A stretch of DNA of 64,000 nt from Phormidesmis sp963710175 (GTDB lineage Bacteria; Cyanobacteriota; Cyanobacteriia; Phormidesmidales; Phormidesmidaceae): the NCBI GenBank assembly GCA_963710175.1, contig CAVPZC010000002.1, positions 868,001 through 932,000 on the forward strand, read 5' to 3'. The notes beneath the pieces are model-generated. The model saw only the letters and a program-made list of their open reading frames with translations. It did not search any database and had not been told where the DNA came from. Positions 50,216 through 60,284 of this stretch are shown here, in pieces. Every line of letters begins with the position of its first letter. Positions within the stretch are counted from its first letter, which is position 1. The position numbers and the translations under genes were made by a program.

Positions 50216-52246
50216 TTACGCTGCTCTAGCAGAGGGGGATACAGGCGGCAGTGCGGACGGGAGAGTGACTGGATCGCTGACGAGAAATTCGCGGATCAGC
50301 CGGGCGATCGCCCGCTGCACCACCCCATTGACCACCCTGCGACCAATATTACGAGCCTCAGGCTGAGCGACTAGCTTCGGCACAAAAGTGGCCAGCATCG
50401 TAGCGTTAATGCCGGGAGTATCGCGCAAAATGCCCAGAATGCGAACGGCCTGTTCCCAACTGCTGGCCACTGATTGACCCGCCGGTTGATCCATTAGCGT
50501 CGGTTTACCAGGACCTTGCAGACGCAGCGTACGGGCCACCTGCTGCACCAGTCCGTAACCCATTTTGTCGATTTCTTTGGCTAGCTCGTCGGCGATGCGA
50601 TCACGCAGAAACCGCCCTCGCTCTGAAAACAAAAATTCCAACGTCTGGTCAAATACCTGATTGAGGTCGTAATTGTCGCTGTTTCGGGCATTCTTAAGCA
50701 GATTTTCCAATCGGTTCCAGCGAAAACTACCGTCTTGAAACAGCAGCGCTTGCAGCGAACCTCGTAGCTGCGGGGCCGGATCGGTCAGCAGCCGCCGCGC
50801 CACGTAGGGATAGGCCTTGCTGAGCACCTTAAAGTCAGGATCGACACTGATGGCAATCCCATCTAGCGTTACCAGAGAGCGAATAATCAGCGCATAGTAA
50901 GCCGGTACTCGAAACGGGTATTCATACATTAGCGCCGAAAATTCGTCGGTGATGCTTTTCAAATTCAGCTCAGCCACGCTAGCACCCAAGGCATTGTTAA
51001 AAACCCCCGCTAGCGCCGGAATAATCGGGCTCAAATCGGTCTCTGGCGTCAAAAACTCCAAATTGACATAGTCTTGAGCCAGCCCCGAAAAATCGCGATT
51101 GACCATATGCACAATCGCCTCAATCAGGCCGTAGCGTTGATAGGGCTCTACCTCGCACATCATGCCAAAGTCTAAGTAGGCCAGCTTGCCATCTTTGGTA
51201 ACCAGCAGATTGCCCGGGTGCGGATCCGCGTGGAAGAAGCCGTGCTCTAGCAGCTGTCTAAGTGAGCACTGCACGCCCACTTCAATCACGTGCGTCGGAT
51301 CGATACCCCGAGCATGTAGCTCATCAATTTCGGTGAGCTTTACCCCGTCAATCCATTCCATGGTCAGCACCCGCCTACCGGTGTACTGAGGGTAAATGCC
51401 CGGCACTAAAATTTCTGGCAGATAGCCGTAAAGATCAGCAAAGCGCTCGGCATTGCCCCCCTCGTGGTTGTAGTCCATCTCTTCAAAGATGCGCGTGCCA
51501 AACTCATCGACAATGCTCACCAGATCGCTGCGAATCTGACTGATGTTACGGGTCGCCCAGCCTGCTATAACCCGCAAAATATAGATATCTTTAGTGATTT
51601 GCTCGGCCAGGCCAGGACGCTGTACCTTGACGGCTACCGTCTCTCCGGTGTGTAGCTGCCCTTTGTACACCTGCCCCAGGGAAGCGGCGGCTACCGGCAT
51701 TGCCGATAAGCTAGCATAGACCCTCTCTGGCGGCTGACCAAGCTCCTCTTCAATGAAACGCATAGCGATTTCGTTGGGAAAAGGCGGCAGCTGATCTTGC
51801 AGTTTGACCATTTCAGCCATCGTCATTGGCGATACCAGATCGGGCCGAGTAGAGAGCGCCTGACCCACCTTGATGTAGGCTGGCCCCAAGCGAGTGAGCA
51901 TCGTTCGCAGACCGACAGCTCGCTTTTTTGCGTTGATTTTTTGGCGACCAGTAATTTTATCTGAGAGCAGCCCAAAGACATAGCCCGCCGCCACCCAGAA
52001 GATTTCGATCAGGCGAAATAGAATTTGAAGAGGACGTCGCCGATAGAAGGCCGCGATCGCCGCAGGGTCATAAACCAAAATGTCTTCTAGAGACCGAGGC
52101 GGGCTGGCGGATGCTACAGGAGCCGCCGCGACAGTCGCAGAGGGCTGAGCATCAGGCAGATTAACCGGACGCCCCGCCGCATCTAAAATCACAGTTGAAG
52201 CACCCAGTTCAGATGGACGGCCAAGATCAGGAGAAGCTAAGCTCAT
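50216..52246 (-). CDS. ABC1/AarF/UbiB-family atypical kinase
   Basis: A 676-residue ABC1K protein. Family hallmarks are the KxGQ motif YIKVGQALSTRPDLVSP, the Ala-rich nucleotide loop AAASLGQVYKGQL, VAVKVQRPGL with the catalytic Lys, the catalytic loop HADPHPGNLLVTKDGKLAYL with DFGMM. Members act on isoprenoid-quinone or plastoglobule/tocopherol metabolism; cyanobacteria have several, of unclear individual roles. The first 60 residues are variable and the C-terminus carries weak hydrophobic segments. It is convergent with the RCK channel gene. Confidence 0.92.
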   Translation of the reverse strand: MSLASPDLGRPSELGASTVILDAAGRPVNLPDAQPSATVAAAPVASASPPRSLEDILVYDPAAIAAFYRRRPLQILFRLIEIFWVAAGYVFGLLSDKITGRQKINAKKRAVGLRTMLTRLGPAYIKVGQALSTRPDLVSPMTMAEMVKLQDQLPPFPNEIAMRFIEEELGQPPERVYASLSAMPVAAASLGQVYKGQLHTGETVAVKVQRPGLAEQITKDIYILRVIAGWATRNISQIRSDLVSIVDEFGTRIFEEMDYNHEGGNAERFADLYGYLPEILVPGIYPQYTGRRVLTMEWIDGVKLTEIDELHARGIDPTHVIEVGVQCSLRQLLEHGFFHADPHPGNLLVTKDGKLAYLDFGMMCEVEPYQRYGLIEAIVHMVNRDFSGLAQDYVNLEFLTPETDLSPIIPALAGVFNNALGASVAELNLKSITDEFSALMYEYPFRVPAYYALIIRSLVTLDGIAISVDPDFKVLSKAYPYVARRLLTDPAPQLRGSLQALLFQDGSFRWNRLENLLKNARNSDNYDLNQVFDQTLEFLFSERGRFLRDRIADELAKEIDKMGYGLVQQVARTLRLQGPGKPTLMDQPAGQSVASSWEQAVRILGILRDTPGINATMLATFVPKLVAQPEARNIGRRVVNGVVQRAIARLIREFLVSDPVTLPSALPPVSPSARAA

Positions 52247-52643
52247 AAAAAATCTGCAAAAAAATGTAGTCGTCCGGGACAGGCCCTTGAGCGACGGCGA
52301 TAGAATAAGCTCAAAAGAGTCGGCTCAAAGAATCGCTTTGCCAGGGATGATGGTGTAGATAGAAATCGTTATCAAGCTAACGTATGTAAACTATTGTATC
52401 AAGTTGTTGAAGACTGTCGTCCGCCTCTAGCTATAAAGCTTCTCCGAACCGTTGTTCGAAGGAATGGAGCGCTCGGCGGTAAGTATTTTTCTGAAATAGT
52501 ACTATTAGCAGTACAGATGCCTGTCATCTCTGCCCGCCTAACTGTAAAGACATTATTAATTATCTCAGCAGCTTTACTGCCCATAACTATCCACCTTTTA
52601 ATCCATTCACACTCTGCCAAATACAGTGGCGACGTAGAGGGCT
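52247..52643. other. Divergent region between the ABC1 kinase gene and recN
   Basis: About 400 bases. Reading frames of 70-90 codons exist on both strands (about 52394-52666 and 52399-52620) but one overlaps recN and neither shows a family motif or ribosome site. I treat them as chance. No terminator or RNA was recognised. Confidence 0.4.
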
Positions 52644-54485
52644 ATGCTGGCTTCTTTGAAAATTGAGAATTTTGCCCTTATCGACCAGCTCGATCTAGAG
52701 CTGAAGCCCGGACTCAACGTTTTAACGGGTGAAACCGGTGCCGGTAAGTCCATTATCTTAGATGCCATTGACGCGGTGCTAGGGGGGAAAGCCACCGGTA
52801 GATGGGTAAGAACCGGCACCGATAAAGCACTGATTGAGGCTAACTTCGATCTGGATGCGCGGATTGCTGACTGGCTGAGCGAAAATGAGATTCCCTCAGC
52901 GGGGAACCTCCTCACCTGTAGCCGTGAACTGAGTGCTGGCAAAGGCTCAGTGCGCAGCCGCTCTCGGCTAAACGGCATAGCAGTCAAAAAGCCGCAAATG
53001 GAAGAACTGCGCCGCCTGCTGATCGAAATTACCGCTCAGGGCCAAACCCTTCAGCTGGGCTCCCCAGACCTACAGCGAGACTGGCTCGACGGCTTTGGGG
53101 ATAAAACTCTGCTCCAGCAGCGCCAGCAGGTTGCCGTTGACTATGCCGTTGCTACCGCCGCCAAACGAGCCCTGGACACTCGCCGCCGAGCAGAGCAGCA
53201 GCGCACCGACCAGCTAGAGCTATTTGAATACGAGAATAAAGAACTCAGTGCGGCTGAACTAGACACGCCCGACGAGCTAGAAGTTTTGCAGATAGAGCAT
53301 CAGCGCCTGAGTCACAGTGTGGAGTTGCAGCAGCAGAGCTACCAGGTGTATCAGCTTCTCTACGAAAGCGACGAGGGTGAAGCCTGCGCCGATATGCTCG
53401 CTCAAGCTGAAAGCACCTTGAGCGATATGCTGCGCTTTGACCCAGAAGTCGACCCCATTTTGGAGATGGTCAGCGACGCACTGGCACAAATTCAGGAGGG
53501 GGGCCGTCAGATCAATACCTACGGTGAGAGCATTGAGACCGACCCCGAGCGGCTGGCAGAGATTGATCAGCGGATGGCACAGCTCAAGCAGCTGTGCCGC
53601 AAATACGGTCGAGACTTACCTGAACTGATTGAGTATTACCAGGGCATTCAGGCGTCGCTAGCGGTGCTGCAAGGCGAGGGCCAGTCAGTTGAAGCGCTGG
53701 AAGCGGATTACCAGAACAAGCAAAAAGCGCTGTTGGAGAGCTGCCACCAGCTCACTCAGCTGCGCCAAGCGGCAGCTAAAACGCTGGAGCAGGCGCTGGT
53801 GGCGCAGCTCAAACCCTTAGCGATGGAGCGGGTGAAGTTCAAAGTCGATATCCAGTCTCAAGCGCCTGCGGCTGATGGGGCAGACCTGATCTCTTTTCTG
53901 TTTAGCCCCAATCCGGGTGAGCCGCTTCAGCCACTGTTGGAAATTGCTTCTGGTGGGGAGATGAGCCGGTTTTTGCTGGCACTTAAGGCCTGTTTTTCGC
54001 GGGTCGATCCGATTGGCACAATGGTATTTGACGAAATTGATGTGGGCGTATCGGGGCGAGTGGCGCAGGCGATCGCTGAAAAGCTCTACCACCTGGGCCG
54101 CGACCATCAGGTGCTGTGCGTCACCCACCAGCCGCTAGTGGCTGCCATGGCCGATGCCCATTTCCATGTGGGTAAGCACATTGTCACTCAGCCGTTAGCC
54201 GCGATCGCCTCAAAAGGTCAGCAGCCTGCTGAAAAAGACGCTCCTGTCGAAACCAAAGCTCGCACCAAAATAGCCAATCAAGCGGCTAAACGTGGGCAAA
54301 CAGCCGGTAAAAAAACCGGGCAAGCAACCGGCGAAGAGCGAACTATCGTTAAGGTCACCCCGCTCGATGCGCAGTCTCGCCGCGACGAATTAGCGCAGCT
54401 TGCCGGAGGCCGATCTCACAGTGAGGCGATCGCCTTTGCCGACTCCCTGTTAGTACAGGCCGAAACGATCCGTCAGGCGGGGTGA
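52644..54485 (+). CDS. recN: DNA repair ATPase RecN
   Basis: RecN is an SMC-like ATPase that gathers DNA ends in double-strand break repair. Walker A is GETGAGKSIILDAIDAVLGG near residue 30; coiled coil spans about 160-380; the ABC signature is ASGGEMSRFLLALKACFSRV and Walker B VFDEIDVGVSG. VTHQPLVAAMADAHFHVGKH is the switch region. Between the last core strands and the C-terminal LAGGRSHSEAIAFADSLL an insertion of about 60 residues rich in Lys, Ala, Gln and Thr replaces the usual short loop. It is 613 residues, against about 550-575 in most bacteria. Confidence 0.93.
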   Translation: MLASLKIENFALIDQLDLELKPGLNVLTGETGAGKSIILDAIDAVLGGKATGRWVRTGTDKALIEANFDLDARIADWLSENEIPSAGNLLTCSRELSAGKGSVRSRSRLNGIAVKKPQMEELRRLLIEITAQGQTLQLGSPDLQRDWLDGFGDKTLLQQRQQVAVDYAVATAAKRALDTRRRAEQQRTDQLELFEYENKELSAAELDTPDELEVLQIEHQRLSHSVELQQQSYQVYQLLYESDEGEACADMLAQAESTLSDMLRFDPEVDPILEMVSDALAQIQEGGRQINTYGESIETDPERLAEIDQRMAQLKQLCRKYGRDLPELIEYYQGIQASLAVLQGEGQSVEALEADYQNKQKALLESCHQLTQLRQAAAKTLEQALVAQLKPLAMERVKFKVDIQSQAPAADGADLISFLFSPNPGEPLQPLLEIASGGEMSRFLLALKACFSRVDPIGTMVFDEIDVGVSGRVAQAIAEKLYHLGRDHQVLCVTHQPLVAAMADAHFHVGKHIVTQPLAAIASKGQQPAEKDAPVETKARTKIANQAAKRGQTAGKKTGQATGEERTIVKVTPLDAQSRRDELAQLAGGRSHSEAIAFADSLLVQAETIRQAG

Positions 54486-54550
54486 TGTGCTGCCCACTAA
54501 GCTTTACTATAGAAGCGCTTTAATCGTTTAGCAGCCCTCACTTTATCCCC

Positions 54551-56188
54551 GTGATCGACTTGCCTGACTCCCTTCTGACCGCCTCTACAGTTGCAGACAA
54601 TATGTCCTGGCTAGCCGTAGTCGTAGAGCCTGCGCTTAAAGATCCCTCGATTGAGGCCAACCTGCGCCAATTTTTGCTAGTGCTATCAGTTTCTTTAGGC
54701 GTAGCCACACTTTCGCGGGTCTTTAGCATCCTGCGTAATATTCCTTATACCCTACTGCTGCTGCTGGTAGGACTGGGGCTGGCTGTAGTCGATGTTCGGC
54801 TAGTGAACCTTTCTCCCGAACTGATTTTATTTATTTTTCTGCCGCCGCTGCTGTTTGAAGCCGCCTGGAATATTCAGTGGAGTCGTTTGAAGAGCGATTT
54901 TATCCCAATTTTGCTTTATGCCGTACTGGGCGTCGTGATTTGCGTGCTGGGCCTGGTATTTGGTTTGCAGCAGTTTGCCGGGGCTTCGTTAGCGACAGCT
55001 TTACTGGTGGGAGCTAGCCTATCTGCAACTGATCCGGTCTCAGTGACGGCCCTTTTTCGTGACCTTGGGGTGGACAAGCGGCTGACTACGCTGATGGAAG
55101 GCGAAAGCCTCTTCAACGACGGGGTTGCCGTCGTTGCTTTTAATCTGCTGCTGGGAATCGCTTTAGGCATTGAGCAGTTTGACCCCTCGTTGACGATTGC
55201 CCGGTTTGGCATATTTGTCGGTCTGGGCATCAGCCTGGGCGGGTTAATTGGCTTTGGTATTTCATTCCTGACGCAGCGGTTTGATATTCCGCTGGTGGAG
55301 CAGTCGCTAACGCTTGTATCGGCCTATGGCACCTATATTGTGGCGGAAGAATTGGGCGGATCGGGCGTTATCGCCGTGGTCACGACTGGGCTGATTCTGG
55401 GCAACTTTGGCTCTCGGATTGGGATGAATCCTCGCACCCGGCTGGTAGTATCGGAGTTTTGGGAGTTTTTGGCCTTTTTCGTTAATTCCATTGTGTTTTT
55501 GCTAATTGGTGATCAGGTGCGCTTTGAGTATCTGATTGATTACGCCGATACTATCTTGTGGGCGATCGCTATCATCATCGCCGCTCGCGCCCTTAGCATC
55601 TACTCGTTGGGCGCGTTGAGCAACTGGATGACCAAGGGCGAAAACATCTCCATTTCCGGTCAAACCGTTCTGTGGTGGGGAGGACTGAGAGGGTCTGTCT
55701 CGGTGGCGCTCGCACTGAGCGTGCCCGAATCTTTGGCGGATAGAGAAGAAATTATTGCGGTGGTCTTTGGCGTCATGCTCTTCACCCTGCTGGTACAGGG
55801 GCTAACGACTCAGCCGCTGCTCTCCTGGCTCAATCTGCTGGGCGATCAGCCCACCCGCCAAAGATACACGCAGCTTGTCGCCCACCGAGTCGCCCTCAAC
55901 CGCGTGCTCGACCGGCTCAAAGAACTGGTTGAGCGGCAAGAAGTAGATGAAGAATTTGCCAGATACCAAATGGCGCTAGTAGACGGTCAGCTGGAAGAGC
56001 TGCAAGAAGATCTCACCAAGCTTCAGCAATCCAACCCAGAAATTGTCAGTTTCGCCGCTGAGCAAGTTCGCAACGAGCTGCTAGCGATAGAATCAGATAC
56101 CTATGCCGAGTTCATTCGAGCCGGACAGCTCAAGGACGAACTTGCTCCCCTACTGCAAGACGTACTGCCGAAGGAAAAGCTAGCTTAG
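54551..56188 (+). CDS. Na+(K+)/H+ antiporter, NhaP-type (CPA1)
   Basis: A 545-residue antiporter with about twelve membrane helices and a cytosolic tail. Diagnostic stretches are the LFIFLPPLLFEAAWNI-type IFLPPLLFEAAWNIQW, GASLSATDPVSVTALFRDLG, LMEGESLFNDGVAVVAFNLL (the ND pair) and TVLWWGGLRGSVSVALALSV. The C-terminal 110 residues (about 435-545) form a helical, charged regulatory tail. It exchanges Na+ for H+ and helps in salt and pH tolerance. The start is a GTG at 54551; an ATG at 54602 is possible but would shorten an atypical N-terminus. Confidence 0.92.
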   Translation: MIDLPDSLLTASTVADNMSWLAVVVEPALKDPSIEANLRQFLLVLSVSLGVATLSRVFSILRNIPYTLLLLLVGLGLAVVDVRLVNLSPELILFIFLPPLLFEAAWNIQWSRLKSDFIPILLYAVLGVVICVLGLVFGLQQFAGASLATALLVGASLSATDPVSVTALFRDLGVDKRLTTLMEGESLFNDGVAVVAFNLLLGIALGIEQFDPSLTIARFGIFVGLGISLGGLIGFGISFLTQRFDIPLVEQSLTLVSAYGTYIVAEELGGSGVIAVVTTGLILGNFGSRIGMNPRTRLVVSEFWEFLAFFVNSIVFLLIGDQVRFEYLIDYADTILWAIAIIIAARALSIYSLGALSNWMTKGENISISGQTVLWWGGLRGSVSVALALSVPESLADREEIIAVVFGVMLFTLLVQGLTTQPLLSWLNLLGDQPTRQRYTQLVAHRVALNRVLDRLKELVERQEVDEEFARYQMALVDGQLEELQEDLTKLQQSNPEIVSFAAEQVRNELLAIESDTYAEFIRAGQLKDELAPLLQDVLPKEKLA

Positions 56189-56207
56189 GAGACAAGGGCG
56201 CGATCGC

Positions 56208-56642
56208 TCACGATTCTTTAGATTCTGACGCCTCACGCTCCAGCTTTAGGCGGTTTTCCAAGTTTTGAATTTCATCGCGCCGAGCTGCCGTTTCTAAAGC
56301 TCTCCGGCGCACCTCCTGGCTTTGCAGCGTCAGAGACTGTCGCCATTGCTCTGCCCGCTCCACCTCCTCCTCCATACCTTTAGGCGTCAGGCCCAAAGCT
56401 AAATACTCAGAGACAAAATCAACCACCCACTCAGTCGCATCTTTGACGGCCATTACGCTTTCCTCACCATTCAGCTCTAGCAGCACCAATACCTGCTCGT
56501 TGAAGGGGATCTCCCGAGTAGTCGCGATCAGTCTGGTGGGTGTAATGAGCTCCCAGGTATATTTAGCTGTATTGGTAGCCAAGAGCTGAAGCTGGGTACT
56601 GCCTAGTGAAGATTTAGCGTAAACCTTTGCTAGATATTGCAT
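56208..56642 (-). CDS. Cyanobacterial protein of unknown function (144 aa)
   Basis: A 144-residue soluble protein. The N-terminal half reads as beta strands (MQYLAKVYAKSSLGSTQLQL, TWELITPTRLIATTREIPFN), the C-terminal half as a long charged helix (about 95-144, ERAEQWRQSLTLQSQEVRRR), probably a coiled coil. I recognise no named domain. It is convergent with the antiporter gene, 19 bases away. Confidence 0.65.
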   Translation of the reverse strand: MQYLAKVYAKSSLGSTQLQLLATNTAKYTWELITPTRLIATTREIPFNEQVLVLLELNGEESVMAVKDATEWVVDFVSEYLALGLTPKGMEEEVERAEQWRQSLTLQSQEVRRRALETAARRDEIQNLENRLKLEREASESKES

Positions 56643-56954
56643 AGGTATTTCATAAGAATGAAAAAGGCATAGGAAATGCGTAAAGCAGTAAGAACCCTGA
56701 AGAAACCTGCTTGCTTATCAAGATACCTTGCGTAGGACGAGAAGCCTACTGCTAAGATCGCTTGCCCTATATCTTTACAGCTACTACGCTCAATGCTTAA
56801 GAATACCTGACGTTTTAAACGTTTTGTAGAAAGCTGCGCGAATGCATTCACTTGGCCTGTTGTCGTGCAAGGAGGTCACCTGTGATGCCGCACTTTAGCC
56901 AGGTCACTAGCGCTATGCCTACGCGTGATAGGCGCGTGAGCCATTTTGCCAGCG
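56643..56954. other. Intergenic region upstream of the 144-aa gene
   Basis: About 310 bases. A leftward reading frame of 73 codons crosses into the adjacent gene in another frame and has no family features. I see no RNA gene or terminator. Confidence 0.4.
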
Positions 56955-57479
56955 TTATACATCGGACTTTTCGATGGCCGAACGAATTTTATTGAGGTCA
57001 ATGTAGCGGTCGGTGACGTTGCGCAGCTCGCGGGCAATCATACCCTCGGTAGAAACCACCGTAATATGGGTGTTTTTGGAGCGCAGTAGCTCAATGGCTC
57101 GCTCAAAGTCACCGTCCCCGCTGAGCAAGACCACCCGGTCATATTGCTCAACGGTATTGAACATATCTACTACAATCTCGATATCTAAATTAGCCTTCTG
57201 AGAATATCGGCCCGACGTATCGTCGTAGTACTCTTTGAGCACTTTGGTACGCACGGTGTAGCCCAAACTGATGAGCGCATCTCGAAATCCCCGCTGATCT
57301 TGCGGATCTTTGAGTCCGGTGTACCAAAAGGCATTGACCAGCGATAGGCCGTCTGTCTCGTTAATGAAGTGTTCTAGCACCCGCTTAGGGTCGAAAAACC
57401 AGCCGTTTTTCTGCTGGGCGTAGAACATGTTGTTGCCATCTACAAAAATAGAAAGTCGATTTAGAGCAGATGAAACCAT
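56955..57479 (-). CDS. NYN-domain protein, LabA/DUF88 family
   Basis: A 174-residue PIN-like NYN protein. The first acidic motif is LSIFVDGNNMFYAQQK (about 8-23), then DLKDPQDQRG-like LKDPQDQRGFRDAL, KANLDIEIVVDMF with acidic residues, and the diagnostic VVLLSGDGDFERAIELLRSK. Such domains usually coordinate a metal ion and cut or bind RNA. The closest named relative is LabA, a cyanobacterial protein acting in circadian output in Synechococcus elongatus, but length and neighbours do not prove orthology. Confidence 0.86.
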   Translation of the reverse strand: MVSSALNRLSIFVDGNNMFYAQQKNGWFFDPKRVLEHFINETDGLSLVNAFWYTGLKDPQDQRGFRDALISLGYTVRTKVLKEYYDDTSGRYSQKANLDIEIVVDMFNTVEQYDRVVLLSGDGDFERAIELLRSKNTHITVVSTEGMIARELRNVTDRYIDLNKIRSAIEKSDV

Positions 57480-57767
57480 AGTAATTAAATAGGATATAAG
57501 ATACGTGCTTGCTCAAAGAGGCCAAAAGCTTTAGCAGCGACGGATCACAGCGTTAACTAGAGAGATTGGTTAGTGAGGCATGCCGCGCTCAAAGGTGGAC
57601 TAGCAAAGTAAGAATAGGCGTAAATGAGTAATTAAGATAAAAACAAGGATTAGAATTAAGCGGCATAGATCGTTTGTATGCCTGGCTATCTATTATAGGC
57701 GCTTTTTTAGAAGCAGGTACGTTTTGATACCGGCTCCAGACTAAGCATCGTGAGTGCGAGAACCCGT

Positions 57768-60239
57768 ATGACTATGCCCAAACCTGCTGACTCCCGACCG
57801 GTCAATCCCCAATCGGTCAACGATGCGACAGCTGCGCTCACCGTCCAGGACCGCCTCGTAGCCTGGCAGCGACAGACGGTGGCTAAACACTGGCGGTTTG
57901 CGCTTTCTGGGGTGTGCGTAGCGATCGCAGCTAGCGCAGTCGGACTCAATCTAGGCATTGTCAACCTTTGGGAGCGTCAGACACAGAGCCTGTTTTTTGA
58001 GCTGAGAGGTCCGGTGGAGCCGCCCAAAGACGTGGTCATCTTAGCGATTGATGGCGATTCGCTCTCTCAGGGGCAGTACTATTCCGAAGACCCAGCGCGA
58101 TACGCAGCCCTACAGCCGATTGAATCCTGGCCGTGGCAGAGACGGGCCTATGCGCAGGCAATCACCCGTCTGATGGAGGCAGGTGCCGAAGCGGTGGCGC
58201 TAGACGTGCTGTTTACTGGACCGAGTACCTACGGTCAGGCCGACGATGATGCCCTGGCTGAAGTGCTGAAGCGCTACGGCGATCGCATTGTGCTAGCTGC
58301 TGATTATGACGATATCACCCTGCGGCAGGGCAACTTATATCAGCCTTCCTTACCGATCAGCCAGTTTCGCGAGGCTGGGGTAAAGGTCGGTGCGATCAAC
58401 TTTCGCAGGGAACTCAATGAACAGATTCATCGCTTAGGCCAAGAATTTTTTACAGAGCCTTCAGCTGAGGTCAATGGGCTTGGCAACTGGAGTGTGCCGT
58501 TCGGTGAAACCAGCAAATCGCCACCATTGAGCTTTGCCCAAGCAACCTTACAAGCTGCCAGAGAAAGCTACCCGGTTACCCCCCAAGAAAATATTTTTTT
58601 CTACGGGCCGGGGGGCACTTTTGAGCAGCAGCCGTTCTGGTATGTGCTAGACGACGACCCATGGCGCAATCAGCTGGGCGCAGGCAGCTTCTTTAAAGGC
58701 AAAATTGTGATTGTCGGCACTACCGCCGCCGTTCATCAAGACTTTCACCAAACGCCTTTTTCTCAAAGCTTACTCTATCCGCAGCCGATGGCAGGAGTAG
58801 AAGTCCTTGCCAACACGGTTGCCACCCTAAAACAAAACCGGTCTCCGGTCCGGTTAGTTCGGCAACCTGCTCTAAATGCACTGGCTGTCTTAGCGTTAGG
58901 GCTGGCAGTAGCCGGGCTGATGAACCGAACACTAAAGCCGGTAGGCCGCGTGCTCATAGCCGGGGGCGCACTGGGCCTGTGGGCCGTTATTAGCTATAGC
59001 GCATTTGTGGGCGGCAGGATAATTCTGATGACGGGCACGCCGATGATTGCCATTGCCGCTGTCGGGCTGTTGGACTTTGGCGCTGGGTTCACAGCTGATC
59101 GGCTTAAGCGCAAGCGGCTGCGCACGACGCTCGCTCGCTATGCGACCTCTCCTCTGGTGCAAGAAATCATTAGCCAGCAGGACGATTTTCACGATCTGCT
59201 GGCGATTCATCGAGCTGACCTGATTGGCACTTTGCTGAGCGATCGCTATCGCATTATAGAAGTACTGGGCGCAGGTGGCTTTGGGGAAACCTACCTGGCC
59301 AAAGACACTCTCCGCCCAGGCAGCCCAGTCTGCGTAGTCAAGCAGCTCAAGATTATCAGCGACAATCCTAAGGCCCATCAATTGGCTCAGCGGCTATTCC
59401 AGGCCGAAGCGACGGTGCTAGGGCAATTAGGAGAACACAACCAGATTCCTCGACTGCTGGCTTACTTTGAGATTCAGCAGAGCTTTTATCTTGTTCAAGA
59501 AATGGTAGAGGGAAAACTGCTGCGCGATGCCTTGTCCCGCAGCAGGCCGCTCTCCCAACGAGCAGTCGTCAAACTGCTGCGTGACCTGCTGCCGGTCATT
59601 AGCTTTGTGCATTCTCAAGGAGTTATCCACCGCGATATCAAGCCGTCAAACATCATTCACCGGCAGGCCGACGGACACTATGTACTGATTGACTTTGGCG
59701 CAGTCAAGACCATTTCAAATAAGCTAGCCGATGTTGGCGCGCAGGTGACTTCTACAGTAGGTATTGGCACCCAGGGATATATGCCCAGTGAGCAATCTGC
59801 CGGTATGCCTACTGTCCGCAGCGATATCTACGCTTTGGGCATCACTGCCATCGAAGCACTAACAGGGAGGCCACCTCACGCGCTCAAGCGCAGTGAAGAC
59901 GGAGAGATTATCTGGTCTCACACCATCCCAGATATTTCTCCGGCACTCTCCAGCATTATCAATAAAATGGTGCGCTACGACTTTAACAAGCGCTACGACT
60001 CAGCTCAGGACGTGCTCGATAATATTGAGCAGCTAGACGACCAGCAACTAACCGATGACCCAAGTACCCTCACTCAGGACTTTCGGCTTCACTCTGAGAC
60101 AACCTACAATCAGGGTACGCGCCCAGGCGTAATCGAGACGAATTCAGAGCTAGAAGATACGCAGATTTGGCCTGCTGAGTGGCCAGACAGTCGGCCCGCT
60201 GAAGCAGACAAGTCTGATGAGGATGCTTCAGGCAGCTGA
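57768..60239 (+). CDS. CHASE2-domain serine/threonine protein kinase
   Basis: From the ATG at 57768 the protein has 823 residues. An N-terminal hydrophobic segment (WRFALSGVCVAIAASAVGLN) is followed by a CHASE2 sensory domain to about residue 360 (KDVVILAIDGDSLSQGQYYS, WPWQRRAYAQAITRLMEAGA, FKGKIVIVGTTAAVHQDFHQ). Three more membrane helices lie at about 365-440. The kinase runs from about 485: YRIIEVLGAGGFGETYLAKD, VVKQLKI, HRDIKPSNIIH and DFGAVK. So an external signal sensed by CHASE2 would drive cytosolic phosphorylation. Alternative start 57750 adds six residues. FecR and barrel genes follow. Confidence 0.93.
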   Translation: MTMPKPADSRPVNPQSVNDATAALTVQDRLVAWQRQTVAKHWRFALSGVCVAIAASAVGLNLGIVNLWERQTQSLFFELRGPVEPPKDVVILAIDGDSLSQGQYYSEDPARYAALQPIESWPWQRRAYAQAITRLMEAGAEAVALDVLFTGPSTYGQADDDALAEVLKRYGDRIVLAADYDDITLRQGNLYQPSLPISQFREAGVKVGAINFRRELNEQIHRLGQEFFTEPSAEVNGLGNWSVPFGETSKSPPLSFAQATLQAARESYPVTPQENIFFYGPGGTFEQQPFWYVLDDDPWRNQLGAGSFFKGKIVIVGTTAAVHQDFHQTPFSQSLLYPQPMAGVEVLANTVATLKQNRSPVRLVRQPALNALAVLALGLAVAGLMNRTLKPVGRVLIAGGALGLWAVISYSAFVGGRIILMTGTPMIAIAAVGLLDFGAGFTADRLKRKRLRTTLARYATSPLVQEIISQQDDFHDLLAIHRADLIGTLLSDRYRIIEVLGAGGFGETYLAKDTLRPGSPVCVVKQLKIISDNPKAHQLAQRLFQAEATVLGQLGEHNQIPRLLAYFEIQQSFYLVQEMVEGKLLRDALSRSRPLSQRAVVKLLRDLLPVISFVHSQGVIHRDIKPSNIIHRQADGHYVLIDFGAVKTISNKLADVGAQVTSTVGIGTQGYMPSEQSAGMPTVRSDIYALGITAIEALTGRPPHALKRSEDGEIIWSHTIPDISPALSSIINKMVRYDFNKRYDSAQDVLDNIEQLDDQQLTDDPSTLTQDFRLHSETTYNQGTRPGVIETNSELEDTQIWPAEWPDSRPAEADKSDEDASGS

Positions 60240-60284
60240 ACCTAGCCTTGTTAGGTTCAGCTAAGTCCACTGCCAGATCTGCTC

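Noticed and set aside
52394..52666. 90-codon frame with hydrophobic stretch before recN
   Set aside because: It overlaps the recN start in another frame and a minus-strand frame covers the same bases; no ribosome site or family match.
56630..56851. 73-codon leftward frame upstream of the 144-aa protein gene
   Set aside because: It overlaps that gene in another frame and has no recognisable features.
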